From positions 1 to 64,000 of the forward strand of contig NZ_JAWHTD010000007.1 in the NCBI RefSeq assembly GCF_032586235.1: a DNA stretch of 64,000 nt, read 5' to 3'. Shown here in pieces: positions 17,934 through 25,751 of this stretch (position 1 is the first letter of the stretch; the number at the start of each line of letters is the position of its first letter). The DNA comes from Aestuariicoccus sp032586235 (lineage in GTDB: Bacteria > Pseudomonadota > Alphaproteobacteria > Rhodobacterales > Rhodobacteraceae). The notes under the pieces were generated by a model. The model saw only the letters and a list, made by a program, of their open reading frames with translations, was not told the origin of the DNA and searched no databases. The translations under genes were made by a program, and so were the position numbers.

Positions 17934-19211
17934 TCAGCCGCGCCGCCGCATCAGCCAGGCCTCGATCCGGCAGTTGATCGCATCCTGAAGGCCTTCGTCC
18001 TCGATCTCCTGCACCGCTTCGGCGAGGAAGGCGATGGTCAGAAGGTCGGTGGCGATGCCCTCGGGGATGCCGCGCGCGCGCAGGTAAAACAGCCCCTCTT
18101 CGTCGATCGCGCCCGAGGTCGAGCCATGCGAACAGGCCACGTCGTCGGCATAGATCTCCAGCTCGGGCTTGGCGAGGAACTGGCTGTCCTCGTCCAGCAG
18201 CAGCGACTGGCTGATCTGGTAGCCATCGGTCTTCTGCGCGCCCGCCTTGACGAGGATCTTGCCCTGGAAGACGCCGGTCGCGCCGTTTCGCAGCACCTTC
18301 TTGAACACCTGGCGGCTTTCGCAATTCACCGCGTCATGGGTGATAAAGACCGTGTCGTCGTGGTGAAAATCACCGTCGCCGACGCAGGCCCCGGCCACAT
18401 GGGCGGTGGCGTCGTCGCCGGTCAGCTCGATCACGCATTCGTTGCGCGTCAGCACGCCATTGGCGGTCAGCGTGAAGCTTTTGAAGGTCGATTCCGTGCC
18501 CAGACGGGCAAAGATCGACGTGGCGGCGCGGCGTTCGTGGTCGCGGCCCTGAGCGCGCACATGGTGGAAGGTGGCGGTGTCGGCGACCTCCACCTCCATG
18601 CATTTGTTGAACCGTGCGGCGGCGGGCCCGTTTTCCAGAACCGTCACTTCGGCGCCCGCATCCACCTTGATCACATGGTGGAGGATCGCGTCGGAAACCT
18701 CTGATTTATGGTGATAAATCAGGCTGATCGGTTTCGACGGCGTGGCGGTGACATGGATCAGCACACCATCGGTTGCAAATGCGGTGTTGAGCGCCGCCAA
18801 CGGTCGGTCCACCGGGCTCTGCCCGCGGGTTTCCAGCGCGCCGTAAAGATCGCGCGCCCAGTGGATGTCCTTGTCCTCGGCCAGCCGGTCGATGGTCACA
18901 CCCTCGAGCGTCAGGTCGTCCGAGGCCTCGGGGTCGAACACGCCGTCGACGAAGGCGATCTTGAGACGGTCCACCTCGTCAAACATCGGCGCCTCGTCGC
19001 CGTGGAACAGCGCGGCGCTGGGGGCCTGCGCATCCACCAGCGTGTCGGGGCGGGTGTATTTCCAGTATTCGTCGCGGCGGCCCGGCAGGCCCATGGCGCG
19101 GAGCCGCGCCAGCGCGTCCTTGCGGGCGGCCTCGGACCAGCCGCCCTGCGGCATCGTCAGCGCGGCGATCCGCGCCTCGGTCGCGTCCAATTTCGGTTGA
19201 GGAACCGCCAT
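17934..19211 (-). CDS. sufD: Fe-S cluster assembly protein SufD
   Basis: This 425-residue SufBD-family protein has an N-terminal helical region (ARKDALARLRAMGLPGRRDEYWKYTRPD, the typical RREEWRYT-like segment), a central right-handed beta-helix, and a C-terminal block with DDVACSHGSTSGAIDEEGLFYLRARGI. That block holds the conserved C and H residues used at the SufB-SufD interface. It forms the SufBC2D scaffold with SufB and SufC. Its ATG shares a base with the sufC stop. Sequence-wise it is closer to SufD than SufB because it lacks the long N-terminal SufB extension. Confidence 0.95.
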   Translation of the reverse strand: MAVPQPKLDATEARIAALTMPQGGWSEAARKDALARLRAMGLPGRRDEYWKYTRPDTLVDAQAPSAALFHGDEAPMFDEVDRLKIAFVDGVFDPEASDDLTLEGVTIDRLAEDKDIHWARDLYGALETRGQSPVDRPLAALNTAFATDGVLIHVTATPSKPISLIYHHKSEVSDAILHHVIKVDAGAEVTVLENGPAAARFNKCMEVEVADTATFHHVRAQGRDHERRAATSIFARLGTESTFKSFTLTANGVLTRNECVIELTGDDATAHVAGACVGDGDFHHDDTVFITHDAVNCESRQVFKKVLRNGATGVFQGKILVKAGAQKTDGYQISQSLLLDEDSQFLAKPELEIYADDVACSHGSTSGAIDEEGLFYLRARGIPEGIATDLLTIAFLAEAVQEIEDEGLQDAINCRIEAWLMRRRG

Positions 19212-19966
19212 TACGCCTCCTCCTCGATCAGGTCGGCATAGCCGTTCTTTTCCACCTCAAGCGCCAGCTCGGGCCCGCCGGTCTTGATGATGCGGCCGTT
19301 CGACATGATGTGCACGACGTCCGGTTTGATGTGATCGAGCAGGCGCTGGTAATGCGTGATCACCAGGAACCCGCGCCCTTCGCTGCGCAGCGCGTTCACG
19401 CCGTCCGCAACCAGCTTCATCGCGTCCACATCAAGGCCCGAGTCGGTCTCGTCGAGGATGCACATCCGCGGCTCGAGCATGGCCATCTGCAGGATTTCGT
19501 TGCGCTTTTTCTCGCCGCCCGAGAAACCGACGTTGACCGGGCGCTTGAGCATGTCGGCGTCGATCTTCAGCTCTTTGGCCTTGGCGCGGATTTCCTTAAG
19601 GAAATCGGTCGCCGACATTTCCTCTTGTCCGCGCGCCTTGCGCTGCGCGTTCACCGCCGTGCGCAGAAAGGTCATGTTGCCGACGCCGGGGATTTCCACG
19701 GGGTACTGGAACGCCAGGAAAAGCCCCGCCGCGGCGCGCTCTTCGGGCTCCATGTCCAGCAGGTCCTCACCGTCGAGCGTCGCGCCGCCGTCGGTCACCT
19801 CATAGCCGTCGCGGCCCGACAGCACATAGGACAGGGTGGATTTGCCCGACCCGTTCGGCCCCATGATCGCGTGCACCTTGCCCGCCTCGACCGTCAGGTC
19901 GACACCCTTGAGGATCACCTTGTCCTCTTCTTCAAGTTTCACGTGCAGGTTCTTGATTTCCAGCAT
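19211..19966 (-). CDS. sufC: Fe-S assembly ATPase SufC
   Basis: This 251-residue ABC-type ATPase has Walker A GPNGSGKS at residues 36-43, signature FSGGEKKRNEI, Walker B CILDETDSGLDVD and the switch histidine in VITHYQRLL, all diagnostic of SufC. It powers the SufBC2D scaffold in the cytoplasm and has no membrane partner. The ATG at 19966 is preferred over one six codons upstream because GAGGAA lies just before it and SufC proteins begin MLEIKNL. It follows a methyltransferase-like gene by about 33 bases and overlaps sufD. Confidence 0.96.
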   Translation of the reverse strand: MLEIKNLHVKLEEEDKVILKGVDLTVEAGKVHAIMGPNGSGKSTLSYVLSGRDGYEVTDGGATLDGEDLLDMEPEERAAAGLFLAFQYPVEIPGVGNMTFLRTAVNAQRKARGQEEMSATDFLKEIRAKAKELKIDADMLKRPVNVGFSGGEKKRNEILQMAMLEPRMCILDETDSGLDVDAMKLVADGVNALRSEGRGFLVITHYQRLLDHIKPDVVHIMSNGRIIKTGGPELALEVEKNGYADLIEEEA

Positions 19967-19999
19967 TTTTTCCTCGCTCTTCATTCCATCTCGCGGGCC

Positions 20000-20602
20000 T
20001 CAGGGCCGCACCGTCAACTGCATGATCCGCAACAGCCGCCGGGGCGGGATGGGTTGCGGGGTGATCTCGAACCGCGCCATGCGGCCGGTCAATTCGGGGA
20101 TGCCGAGGAACTCCTCGACATGGTGATATTGCTGCCGGTCGCGGTAATCGTCGAAAAGCAGCGTCACGGGGCGTTCCGCCAGGAACGCCGCCGCCAGCGC
20201 GCAGCCTTCGCGGAACCGCCCGTCCACCAGCACCACATCCGGGTGCCGGAATTCCGGCAATTGCCAGACCTCCAGCGGATAGCGCGCATAGCGCCGCCAT
20301 TCGCTGTCATCCGCGGGGCGGCCCCATTCCCTGGTCGCGCCCACGTCGGACCAGATGATGTCCACCTCGGTCCCGGTCGCGGGCGGGTTCTGGCGCAGCC
20401 AGCCCCGCATCATCTGCGCCCAGTCCTTGTCGGATTCGACCGTGAATACGGTCTTGCCCGGCATTTCCGACGCCAGCACGGTCGACCCGCCCGACCCGTA
20501 TTCCAGAATGACCTCCGCCCGCGCGTAATGCTCGCGCAGCAGCGCGGCCTCGGCGTCGGGCAGGGTCAGCTCTGGCCGGTCTATGACGGGCGTGTCCTTC
20601 AC
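20000..20602 (-). CDS. Class I SAM-methyltransferase-like protein
   Basis: This 200-residue protein has the motif VILEYGSGGSTVLASEM near residues 31-47, a glycine-rich loop as in SAM-dependent methyltransferases, then TVFTVESDKDWAQMM with the acidic ribose-binding position and HPDVVLVDGRFREGCALAAAF at strand 4. Such proteins are often annotated as class I methyltransferases of unknown target. It sits inside the suf operon: its ATG overlaps the YbjQ-like stop, and sufC follows. A link to Fe-S assembly is only positional. Confidence 0.7.
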   Translation of the reverse strand: MKDTPVIDRPELTLPDAEAALLREHYARAEVILEYGSGGSTVLASEMPGKTVFTVESDKDWAQMMRGWLRQNPPATGTEVDIIWSDVGATREWGRPADDSEWRRYARYPLEVWQLPEFRHPDVVLVDGRFREGCALAAAFLAERPVTLLFDDYRDRQQYHHVEEFLGIPELTGRMARFEITPQPIPPRRLLRIMQLTVRP

Positions 20603-20913
20603 TGCGCCACCACCGCCGTGCCCGAGGCGCTGACCATCAGCATCGAATCGCCCACGACCTCGTAGTCCAGATCGACGCCGACGACCGCATTGGCCCCAAG
20701 CGCCGCCGCGCGGGCCTCAAGCTCGCGCATGGCGGTGTCGCGGGCATCCTGCAGCTTGGATTCGTAAGCGCCCGACCGGCCCCCGACGATGTCGGTGATC
20801 GACGCGAAGAGATCGCGGAACACGTTGGCCCCCATAATCGCCTCGCCCACCACGATGCCGCGGTAGTCGGTGATACGCTTGCCCTCGATCGAATTGGTTG
20901 TCGTCAGGATCAT
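20599..20913 (-). CDS. YbjQ-family (heavy-metal-binding-domain-like) protein
   Basis: This 104-residue protein of the YbjQ/UPF0145 family begins MILTTTNSIEGKRITDYRGIVVGEAIMGANVF and ends with GANAVVGVDLDYEVV and the closing beta strands that form the pentameric ring. No metal-binding cysteines are present despite the family name. It lies in the suf operon, starting on the stop codon of the preceding membrane protein gene and overlapping the methyltransferase-like gene by four bases. Function unknown. Confidence 0.88.
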   Translation of the reverse strand: MILTTTNSIEGKRITDYRGIVVGEAIMGANVFRDLFASITDIVGGRSGAYESKLQDARDTAMRELEARAAALGANAVVGVDLDYEVVGDSMLMVSASGTAVVAQ

Positions 20914-21263
20914 CAGAACAAAACCTCCGGATTGCTGATCACGAATGTCGCGGCATACCCCGCAAGGCCCGCAAAGGCTCCGGCCACATAGGCCCGGACC
21001 CAGGGCCTGCGCCCGGTGATGCCCGAGCGAATGACCGCCACGGCAAAGACCATCGGGATCACCACGATCCAGATCGCCGTGACCAAGGCCACCGGCGCGC
21101 CCAGAATGCCCGGCATGCTGCTTTCCTTGATGAAGCGCGGAGCGAGGTCGCTGATCACCTGGATGTTCTCGAACAGAAACATGATCAGCGCCGACGTCGC
21201 CGCGCCGAACACGAACCGCATCACCGATGCGCTGCCAATGCCGCCTTGCGTGCCTGCCTGCAT
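20913..21263 (-). CDS. Small hypothetical membrane protein in the suf operon
   Basis: This 116-residue protein has three hydrophobic segments (VFGAATSALIMFLFEN, APVALVTAIWIVVIPMVFAVAVI and AYVAGAFAGLAGYAATFVI). The start at 21263 is chosen over an upstream ATG at 21323 because GGGAG precedes it and the extra N-terminal residues look non-coding and overlap the next gene upstream. The family is not recognised. It may pair with the 58-residue membrane protein just upstream. Confidence 0.65.
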   Translation of the reverse strand: MQAGTQGGIGSASVMRFVFGAATSALIMFLFENIQVISDLAPRFIKESSMPGILGAPVALVTAIWIVVIPMVFAVAVIRSGITGRRPWVRAYVAGAFAGLAGYAATFVISNPEVLF

Positions 21264-21291
21264 TCTCAACTCCCGCGCCCGTCCGGGGCTG

Positions 21292-21468
21292 TTACTTGTC
21301 CCGCCCGGTGACGATCTGGGCAAAGCAATTGCCCAGAAAGCCCGAGACGAAGGAAATAACGATCACTGTCGTCAGACCCTTCATGCCGACCACGAAATCG
21401 ACCCCCACCGCGAACGCAGCGCAGAAGACGCCGGTCAAGAGCGCCGGGACGAGGGCCAGCTTCAGCAT
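21292..21468 (-). CDS. Very small hypothetical membrane protein in the suf operon
   Basis: A 58-residue protein with two hydrophobic segments (ALVPALLTGVFCAAFAVGVDF and VIVISFVSGFLGNCF). The start at 21468 lies 4 bases after the sufB stop; an alternative ATG at 21504 would overlap sufB by about 30 bases. Family not recognised. Its membrane nature and placement resemble the neighbouring 116-residue protein. Confidence 0.55.
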   Translation of the reverse strand: MLKLALVPALLTGVFCAAFAVGVDFVVGMKGLTTVIVISFVSGFLGNCFAQIVTGRDK

Positions 21469-21472
21469 CGTC

Positions 21473-22993
21473 TCAGCCCACGGAGCCTTCGAGCGAGATC
21501 GCAACCAGCTGCTGCGCTTCCATGGCGAACTCCATCGGCAGGGCCTGCAGCACCTCGCGGCAGAAGCCGTTGACGACCAGCGCCACCGCCTCTTCCTCGT
21601 CCATGCCGCGCGCGCGGCAATAGAACAGCTGATCGTCGTCCACCTTGGACGTCGTCGCTTCGTGCTCGACCCGGGCCGAGTTGTTCTTGACCTCGATGTA
21701 GGGCACCGTGTGCGCGCCGCATTTGTCGCCGATCAGAAGGCTGTCGCACTGGGTATAGTTGCGCGCGTTCTTGGCCTTGGGGTGCATCGACACCAGCCCG
21801 CGATAGGTGTTCTGAGCAAAGCCCGCGCTGATGCCCTTGGACACGATCCGCGACTTGGTGTTCTTGCCCAGATGCACCATCTTGGTGCCGGTATCGGCCT
21901 GCTGGTGGTTGTTGGTGATGGCGATGGAATAGAACTCGCCCTGGCTGTCGTCGCCGCGCAGGATGCACGAAGGGTACTTCCACGTCACCGCCGACCCGGT
22001 TTCGACCTGGGTCCACATGACCTTGGACCGGTCGCCCCGGCAATCGGCGCGCTTGGTGACAAAGTTATAAATGCCGCCCTTGCCGTCCTCATCGCCGGGA
22101 TACCAGTTCTGAACCGTGGAATATTTCACCTCGGCATCTTCCTCGACCACGATCTCGACCACGGCGGCGTGCAGCTGGCTGGTGTCGCGCTTGGGCGCGG
22201 TGCAGCCTTCGAGGTAGGACACATACGACCCCTTGGCGGCGATGATCAGCGTGCGCTCGAACTGGCCGGTGTTCTCAGCGTTGATGCGGAAATAGGTCGA
22301 CAGCTCCATCGGGCAGCGCACCCCCGGCGGCACGTAAACGAACGAGCCGTCCGAGAAGACCGCGCTGTTGAGCGTGGCGTAGAAATTGTCGCTGACCGGC
22401 ACGACCGAGCCCAGGTATTTCTTCACCAGCTCGGGGTGGGTCTTGATCGCCTCCGAGATCGAGCAAAAGATGACGCCGGCCTTTTCCAGTTCTTTCTGGA
22501 AAGTGGTGCCCACCGACACCGAATCGAAGACCGCGTCGACGGCGACCCGGCGGCCCTCGGCCGGCGCGTCCTCGGCCCCTTCGACACCCGCGAGGATCAT
22601 CTGCTCTTTCAGCGGGATCCCGAGCTTTTCATAGGTTTCCAGCAGCTTGGGATCGACCTCGTCCAGCGACTTGGGCTTTTCCTCCATGCTCTTGGGGCGG
22701 GCATAGTAATACTGGTCCTGAAAGTCGATCTCGGGATAGTCGATCATCGCCCATTCGGGCTCTTTCATCTGCAGCCAGCGGTCGTAGGCGGCCAGACGCC
22801 AATCCGTCATCCACTCCGGCTCGCCGTTCTTTTCCGAGATCAGCCGGACGATATCAGGGGTCAGCCCCTTGGGGGCGTATTCCATCTCGATCTCGGTATT
22901 CCAGCCGTATTTGTAGCTGCTGACGGCCTTGACGGCGTCGACCGTTTCCTGCTCGACGCCTTCCTTGACGGTCACATTGTCCAAAGCTGCCAT
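21473..22993 (-). CDS. sufB: Fe-S cluster scaffold protein SufB
   Basis: This 506-residue SufB has an N-terminal helical extension (YKYGWNTEIEMEYAPKGL, then GEPEWMTDWRLAAYDRW), a beta-helix core containing YLEGCTAPKRDTSQLHAAVVE with the conserved cysteine needed for cluster building, and a C-terminal SufBD domain (VEHEATTSKVDDDQLFYCRARG). The ATG at 22993 is chosen because AAGGGGG precedes it; a start at 23014 would overlap the desulfurase. With SufC and SufD it forms the scaffold where clusters are assembled from sulfide and iron. Confidence 0.96.
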   Translation of the reverse strand: MAALDNVTVKEGVEQETVDAVKAVSSYKYGWNTEIEMEYAPKGLTPDIVRLISEKNGEPEWMTDWRLAAYDRWLQMKEPEWAMIDYPEIDFQDQYYYARPKSMEEKPKSLDEVDPKLLETYEKLGIPLKEQMILAGVEGAEDAPAEGRRVAVDAVFDSVSVGTTFQKELEKAGVIFCSISEAIKTHPELVKKYLGSVVPVSDNFYATLNSAVFSDGSFVYVPPGVRCPMELSTYFRINAENTGQFERTLIIAAKGSYVSYLEGCTAPKRDTSQLHAAVVEIVVEEDAEVKYSTVQNWYPGDEDGKGGIYNFVTKRADCRGDRSKVMWTQVETGSAVTWKYPSCILRGDDSQGEFYSIAITNNHQQADTGTKMVHLGKNTKSRIVSKGISAGFAQNTYRGLVSMHPKAKNARNYTQCDSLLIGDKCGAHTVPYIEVKNNSARVEHEATTSKVDDDQLFYCRARGMDEEEAVALVVNGFCREVLQALPMEFAMEAQQLVAISLEGSVG

Positions 22994-23010
22994 CTCAACC
23001 CCCTTGATCC

Positions 23011-24054
23011 TCACGCCGCACGGGCGCGGTGCCTTTTAAAGTGCCGCAGCCACGCCTCAGCAAAGCGCGCCACGTCGTTCTCTGTCGTCTCCGGCCCCAG
23101 GCTCACGCGGATCGCCGCGCGGGCCGTGGCCGCGTCATATCCCATCGCGCGCAGCACACGGCTCTCGCGCACCTTGCCGCTCGAACAGGCCGACCCTGCG
23201 CTGATCGCGAAACCGGCAAGGTCCATCTGCATCACCTGCGTCTCGCCCTTCCAGCCCGGAACCGCGAAACAGCTGGTGTTGGGCAGGCGCTTCGCCGATT
23301 TCCCGACAAAAATAGTCTCTTTTGCGCCAGCCTCAAGCTCGTATTCTAGAATGTTTCTAAGTTTTTCAACCCCGGCCCAGACGCCCGCCTCCAGATCGCG
23401 CGCCGCCGCCTCCGCCGCGGCCCCGAAACCGGCGATGCCGATGACGTTTTCGGTGCCCGAGCGCCGGCCCATCTCCTGGCCGCCGCCCCGGATCTGCGCC
23501 GCCAGATCGGTGCCGCGCCGGATCACCAGCGCGCCCACGCCCTTGGGTCCGCCCAGCTTGTGCGCCGACACCAGCGCCATCTGGCAACCCATCCAGTTGA
23601 ACGCCACCGGCAGCTTGCCGAAGGCCTGCGTGGCATCCACCACCGCCAAATCCTGGGGCAGATCCTGCACCACCCCGGTCTCGGAATTGGCCGCCTGCAG
23701 CACCGAACGCTCCGGATCCGCCACGCTCACCCGGCCGTCGCGGTCCACCGGCAGACCCGGGTCGATCCAGGCCACCACCGCATCATGCTCCACATCCGCC
23801 CCCAGCAGCCCGCGCCCCGCACAGGCCAGCGCCGCCGCCTCGGTCGCCCCCGACAGGAACACCACATCGGCCCCCTCCGCGCCAAAGGCCCGCGCCACCT
23901 GCCCGCGCGCCCGCTCGACCAGCGCCTTCGCCGCGCGCCCCTCGGCATGGACCGACGACGGGTTGCCCACCACATCCATCGCCGCGATCATCGCCGCACG
24001 CGCCTCCGCCCGCAGCGGCACGGTGGCGTTGTGATCCAGATAGACCCGGCTCAA
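23011..24054 (-). CDS. Cysteine desulfurase, class I (NifS/IscS type)
   Basis: This 347-residue PLP enzyme has the PLP lysine K166 in SAHKLGGPKGVGAL and the catalytic cysteine C290 in SAGSACSSGKVRES, the mobile-loop cysteine of class I desulfurases. It is therefore mechanistically different from SufS at the end of the same operon. The TTG at 24054 is the best start: it follows GGGGCGGGG and gives the family N terminus SRVYLDHNAT. An upstream ATG at 24141 would read through a dispersed repeat. Residues about 231-252 are encoded in a locally AT-rich, rare-codon stretch containing a palindrome (see findings). Confidence 0.92.
   Translation of the reverse strand: MSRVYLDHNATVPLRAEARAAMIAAMDVVGNPSSVHAEGRAAKALVERARGQVARAFGAEGADVVFLSGATEAAALACAGRGLLGADVEHDAVVAWIDPGLPVDRDGRVSVADPERSVLQAANSETGVVQDLPQDLAVVDATQAFGKLPVAFNWMGCQMALVSAHKLGGPKGVGALVIRRGTDLAAQIRGGGQEMGRRSGTENVIGIAGFGAAAEAAARDLEAGVWAGVEKLRNILEYELEAGAKETIFVGKSAKRLPNTSCFAVPGWKGETQVMQMDLAGFAISAGSACSSGKVRESRVLRAMGYDAATARAAIRVSLGPETTENDVARFAEAWLRHFKRHRARAA
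23346..23360 (-). promoter_or_regulatory. Possible second IscR-box-like site inside the class I desulfurase gene
   Basis: On the minus strand TTAGAA-ACA-TTCTAG matches the 6-3-6 pattern of the palindrome upstream of iscR with one mismatch. It lies in codons 232-236 and uses the rare codons AGA (Arg233) and CTA (Leu236). It is about 350 bases upstream of sufB, so it could control an internal promoter for sufB onward. It could equally be coincidence within an AT-rich patch. Confidence 0.3.
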
Positions 24055-24070
24055 AACCCCGCCCCCTGTT

Positions 24071-24120
24071 TCACTGATCCAGAAATATCCCGGGGAGTTT
24101 GAGGGGCCGCGCCCCTCAAG
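24071..24120 (+). repeat. Dispersed palindromic repeat, family A, copy 1
   Basis: Contains TTTCACTGATCCAG, the core AAATATCCCGGGGAG and then the hairpin GAGGGGC-CGC-GCCCCTC. It lies between the iscR stop and the class I desulfurase start, reading opposite to both genes. The same core plus hairpin occurs at 38559, 45325 and 52190, always on the plus strand. Confidence 0.8.
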
Positions 24121-24174
24121 GCCTGCGTGGCCCGAACGCAATAAAACGTCTCGCGCCGCAGGCGCACAGCCAGA

Positions 24175-24636
24175 TCACCCATCGTCCACCACCGAAAACA
24201 GCGTCGGCACCGCCGGGCACGGCGCCAATTCGTTGTCGATCACATCCGACAGCCGCGTCTGGTGCAAAAACACATAAACATGCGCCGAAAGCCCCTCCCA
24301 CAGCCGGTTGGTCAGCGATTGCGCCCGGCTGCCCGAAAGCGCCCCCGACGCGCCCGCGCCCTTGTGCATCGCATCGACCGTCTCATCGACCGCCCCCAGC
24401 ACATCGACCACCCGGATGTCCGACGCCGCCCGGGCCAGCCGGTATCCGCCTCCGGGCCCGCGCACCGATTCCACCAGCCCCGCCCGCCGCAGCTTGACGA
24501 AGAGCTGCTCGAGATACGGCAAAGAGATATCCTGCCGCCGGGAAATATCCCCCAGCGTCACCAGAACCCCGTCCGGTTGCAGCGCGATATCCGCCAGCGC
24601 CACCATCGCATAGCGGCCCTTCGTGCTCAGCTTCAC
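24175..24636 (-). CDS. iscR: Rrf2-family regulator IscR (single-cysteine type)
   Basis: This 153-residue Rrf2 regulator begins MKLSTKGRYAMVALADIAL, with a winged helix-turn-helix including ISRRQDISLPYLEQLFVKLRRAGLVESVRGPGGGYRLAR. The three closely spaced cysteines that hold [2Fe-2S] in E. coli IscR are absent; only C140 is present. This matches the Rhodobacter sphaeroides IscR type, described as an Fe-S-binding repressor with one cysteine. The GTG at 24636 follows GGAGG. It is the first gene of the nifS-suf operon and has a perfect palindrome at 24731-24745 upstream, so autoregulation in response to iron or Fe-S status is likely. Confidence 0.9.
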   Translation of the reverse strand: MKLSTKGRYAMVALADIALQPDGVLVTLGDISRRQDISLPYLEQLFVKLRRAGLVESVRGPGGGYRLARAASDIRVVDVLGAVDETVDAMHKGAGASGALSGSRAQSLTNRLWEGLSAHVYVFLHQTRLSDVIDNELAPCPAVPTLFSVVDDG

Positions 24637-24730
24637 CTCATGTCCTCCGGGTTGCCCAATGCCCGACCGATTGACCTTGACGGAACGAAAGCCTATCTGC
24701 ATCAAAGCCAGAACCCGGCAACTGCCGGAT

Positions 24731-24745
24731 TTAGAACCGTTCTAA
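24731..24745. promoter_or_regulatory. Iron-Rhodo-box-like palindrome (probable IscR operator)
   Basis: Perfect palindrome TTAGAA-CCG-TTCTAA in the spacer between iscR and the divergent alpha/beta hydrolase gene. It resembles the Iron-Rhodo-box predicted upstream of iron and Fe-S genes in Rhodobacterales and bound by IscR in R. sphaeroides. It would control the iscR-nifS-suf operon and could also affect the divergent gene. A separate CCGGCA-AC-TGCCGG palindrome lies next to it at 24715-24728. Confidence 0.7.
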
Positions 24746-24806
24746 GGTGCCCAAGCGATTTCGTCAAGAATTCCGCCGCACCCCCTGCAGGAGCTTATCG
24801 CCCCCC

Positions 24807-25460
24807 ATGCCCGAGGTCATTTTTCCCGGACCCGAAGGCCGCCTCGAAGGCCGGTATCACCCCCAAAAGGACCGCGACGCACCGATCGCGATCGTCCTGC
24901 ATCCGCATCCGCAATTCGGCGGCACCATGAACAACAAGGTTGTCTACAACCTGCATTACGCCTTCTACAACATGGGCTTCACGGTGCTGCGCTTCAATTT
25001 CCGCGGTGTCGGGCGCAGCCAGGGCGAATACGACCAGGGCATCGGCGAGCTTTCCGACGCCGCATCGGCGCTCGACTACCTGCAGTCGATGAACAACAAT
25101 TCCAAGCATTGCTGGGTCGCCGGCTTCAGCTTCGGCGCCTGGATCGGTATGCAGCTTCTGATGCGCCGGCCCGAGATCACCGGCTTCGTCTCGGTCAGCC
25201 CGCCCGCCAACATGTACGATTTCTCGTTCCTGGCCCCCTGCCCGGCCTCGGGTCTGATCATCAACGGCACCGGCGACCGCGTCGCGCCGCCCGCCGACAC
25301 CGTGTCGCTGGTCAACAAGCTCAAGGAACAGAAGGGCATCACCATCACCCACGAGGAAATCGAGGGCGCGGGGCATTTCTTCGAAGAACCGCACATGGAG
25401 ACGATGATCGGCACCGTCACCTCTTACGTGAAGCGCCGGCTGACCGAAACCACAAGGTAG
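24807..25460 (+). CDS. Alpha/beta hydrolase
   Basis: This 217-residue alpha/beta hydrolase has the oxyanion-region motif HPHPQFGGTMNN at residues 33-43, nucleophile elbow GFSFGA with Ser108, acid in IINGTGDRVAPP and catalytic histidine in GAGHFFEEP. It belongs to the short COG2945-like group whose substrates are unknown. The ATG at 24807 is chosen over one 60 bases upstream because GCAGGAG precedes it and the protein proper begins MPEVIFPG. It starts a three-gene plus-strand operon with a small protein and an HD-domain protein, divergent from iscR. Confidence 0.88.
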   Translation: MPEVIFPGPEGRLEGRYHPQKDRDAPIAIVLHPHPQFGGTMNNKVVYNLHYAFYNMGFTVLRFNFRGVGRSQGEYDQGIGELSDAASALDYLQSMNNNSKHCWVAGFSFGAWIGMQLLMRRPEITGFVSVSPPANMYDFSFLAPCPASGLIINGTGDRVAPPADTVSLVNKLKEQKGITITHEEIEGAGHFFEEPHMETMIGTVTSYVKRRLTETTR

Positions 25461-25469
25461 GATCCCGCG

Positions 25470-25751
25470 ATGTCTCTTGTCCAAGACATGGCCGACGCGC
25501 TGGCCGAAGACGTGCTGAAAATCCAGGACGAGCTGGGCGAGGATCGCTTCTACATGGAAGTGGCCAAGGAACTCGCCGCCTCCTCCACCACGCTGGAAGA
25601 GGCCTTCCTGACCTCGATCCGCGTGCGGCTCTCCGAACGCCGCGCGCGCGCCTTCATCAACAACCATATCGACGCCGCCGCCAAGGCCCTGCGGGCCGGC
25701 GAGGCCGTGCCGCAGGCGCGTTCGGTCGGCTCTGACAACGAAAACCTGTGA
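25470..25751 (+). CDS. Small conserved hypothetical protein
   Basis: This 93-residue, mostly helical acidic protein lacks membrane segments or cysteines. It begins MSLVQDMADALAEDVLKIQDELGEDRFYMEVAKELAASSTTLEEAFLTSIRVR, split here only for description. It is 9 bases after the hydrolase gene, and its stop overlaps the start of the HD-domain gene, so it is part of the operon. Family not recognised. Good coding composition and tight spacing support it as real. Confidence 0.8.
   Translation: MSLVQDMADALAEDVLKIQDELGEDRFYMEVAKELAASSTTLEEAFLTSIRVRLSERRARAFINNHIDAAAKALRAGEAVPQARSVGSDNENL

Noticed and set aside
17443..18324. N-terminal extension of the 196-residue Yip1-like protein to 490 residues
   Set aside because: The extra part overlaps sufD and the adjacent membrane protein gene in another frame and lacks protein-like composition; the GTGA overlap gives a better start.
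21227..24034. Plus-strand frame of 935 codons across sufB and the desulfurase
   Set aside because: Antisense to two certain genes and with repetitive low-information composition.
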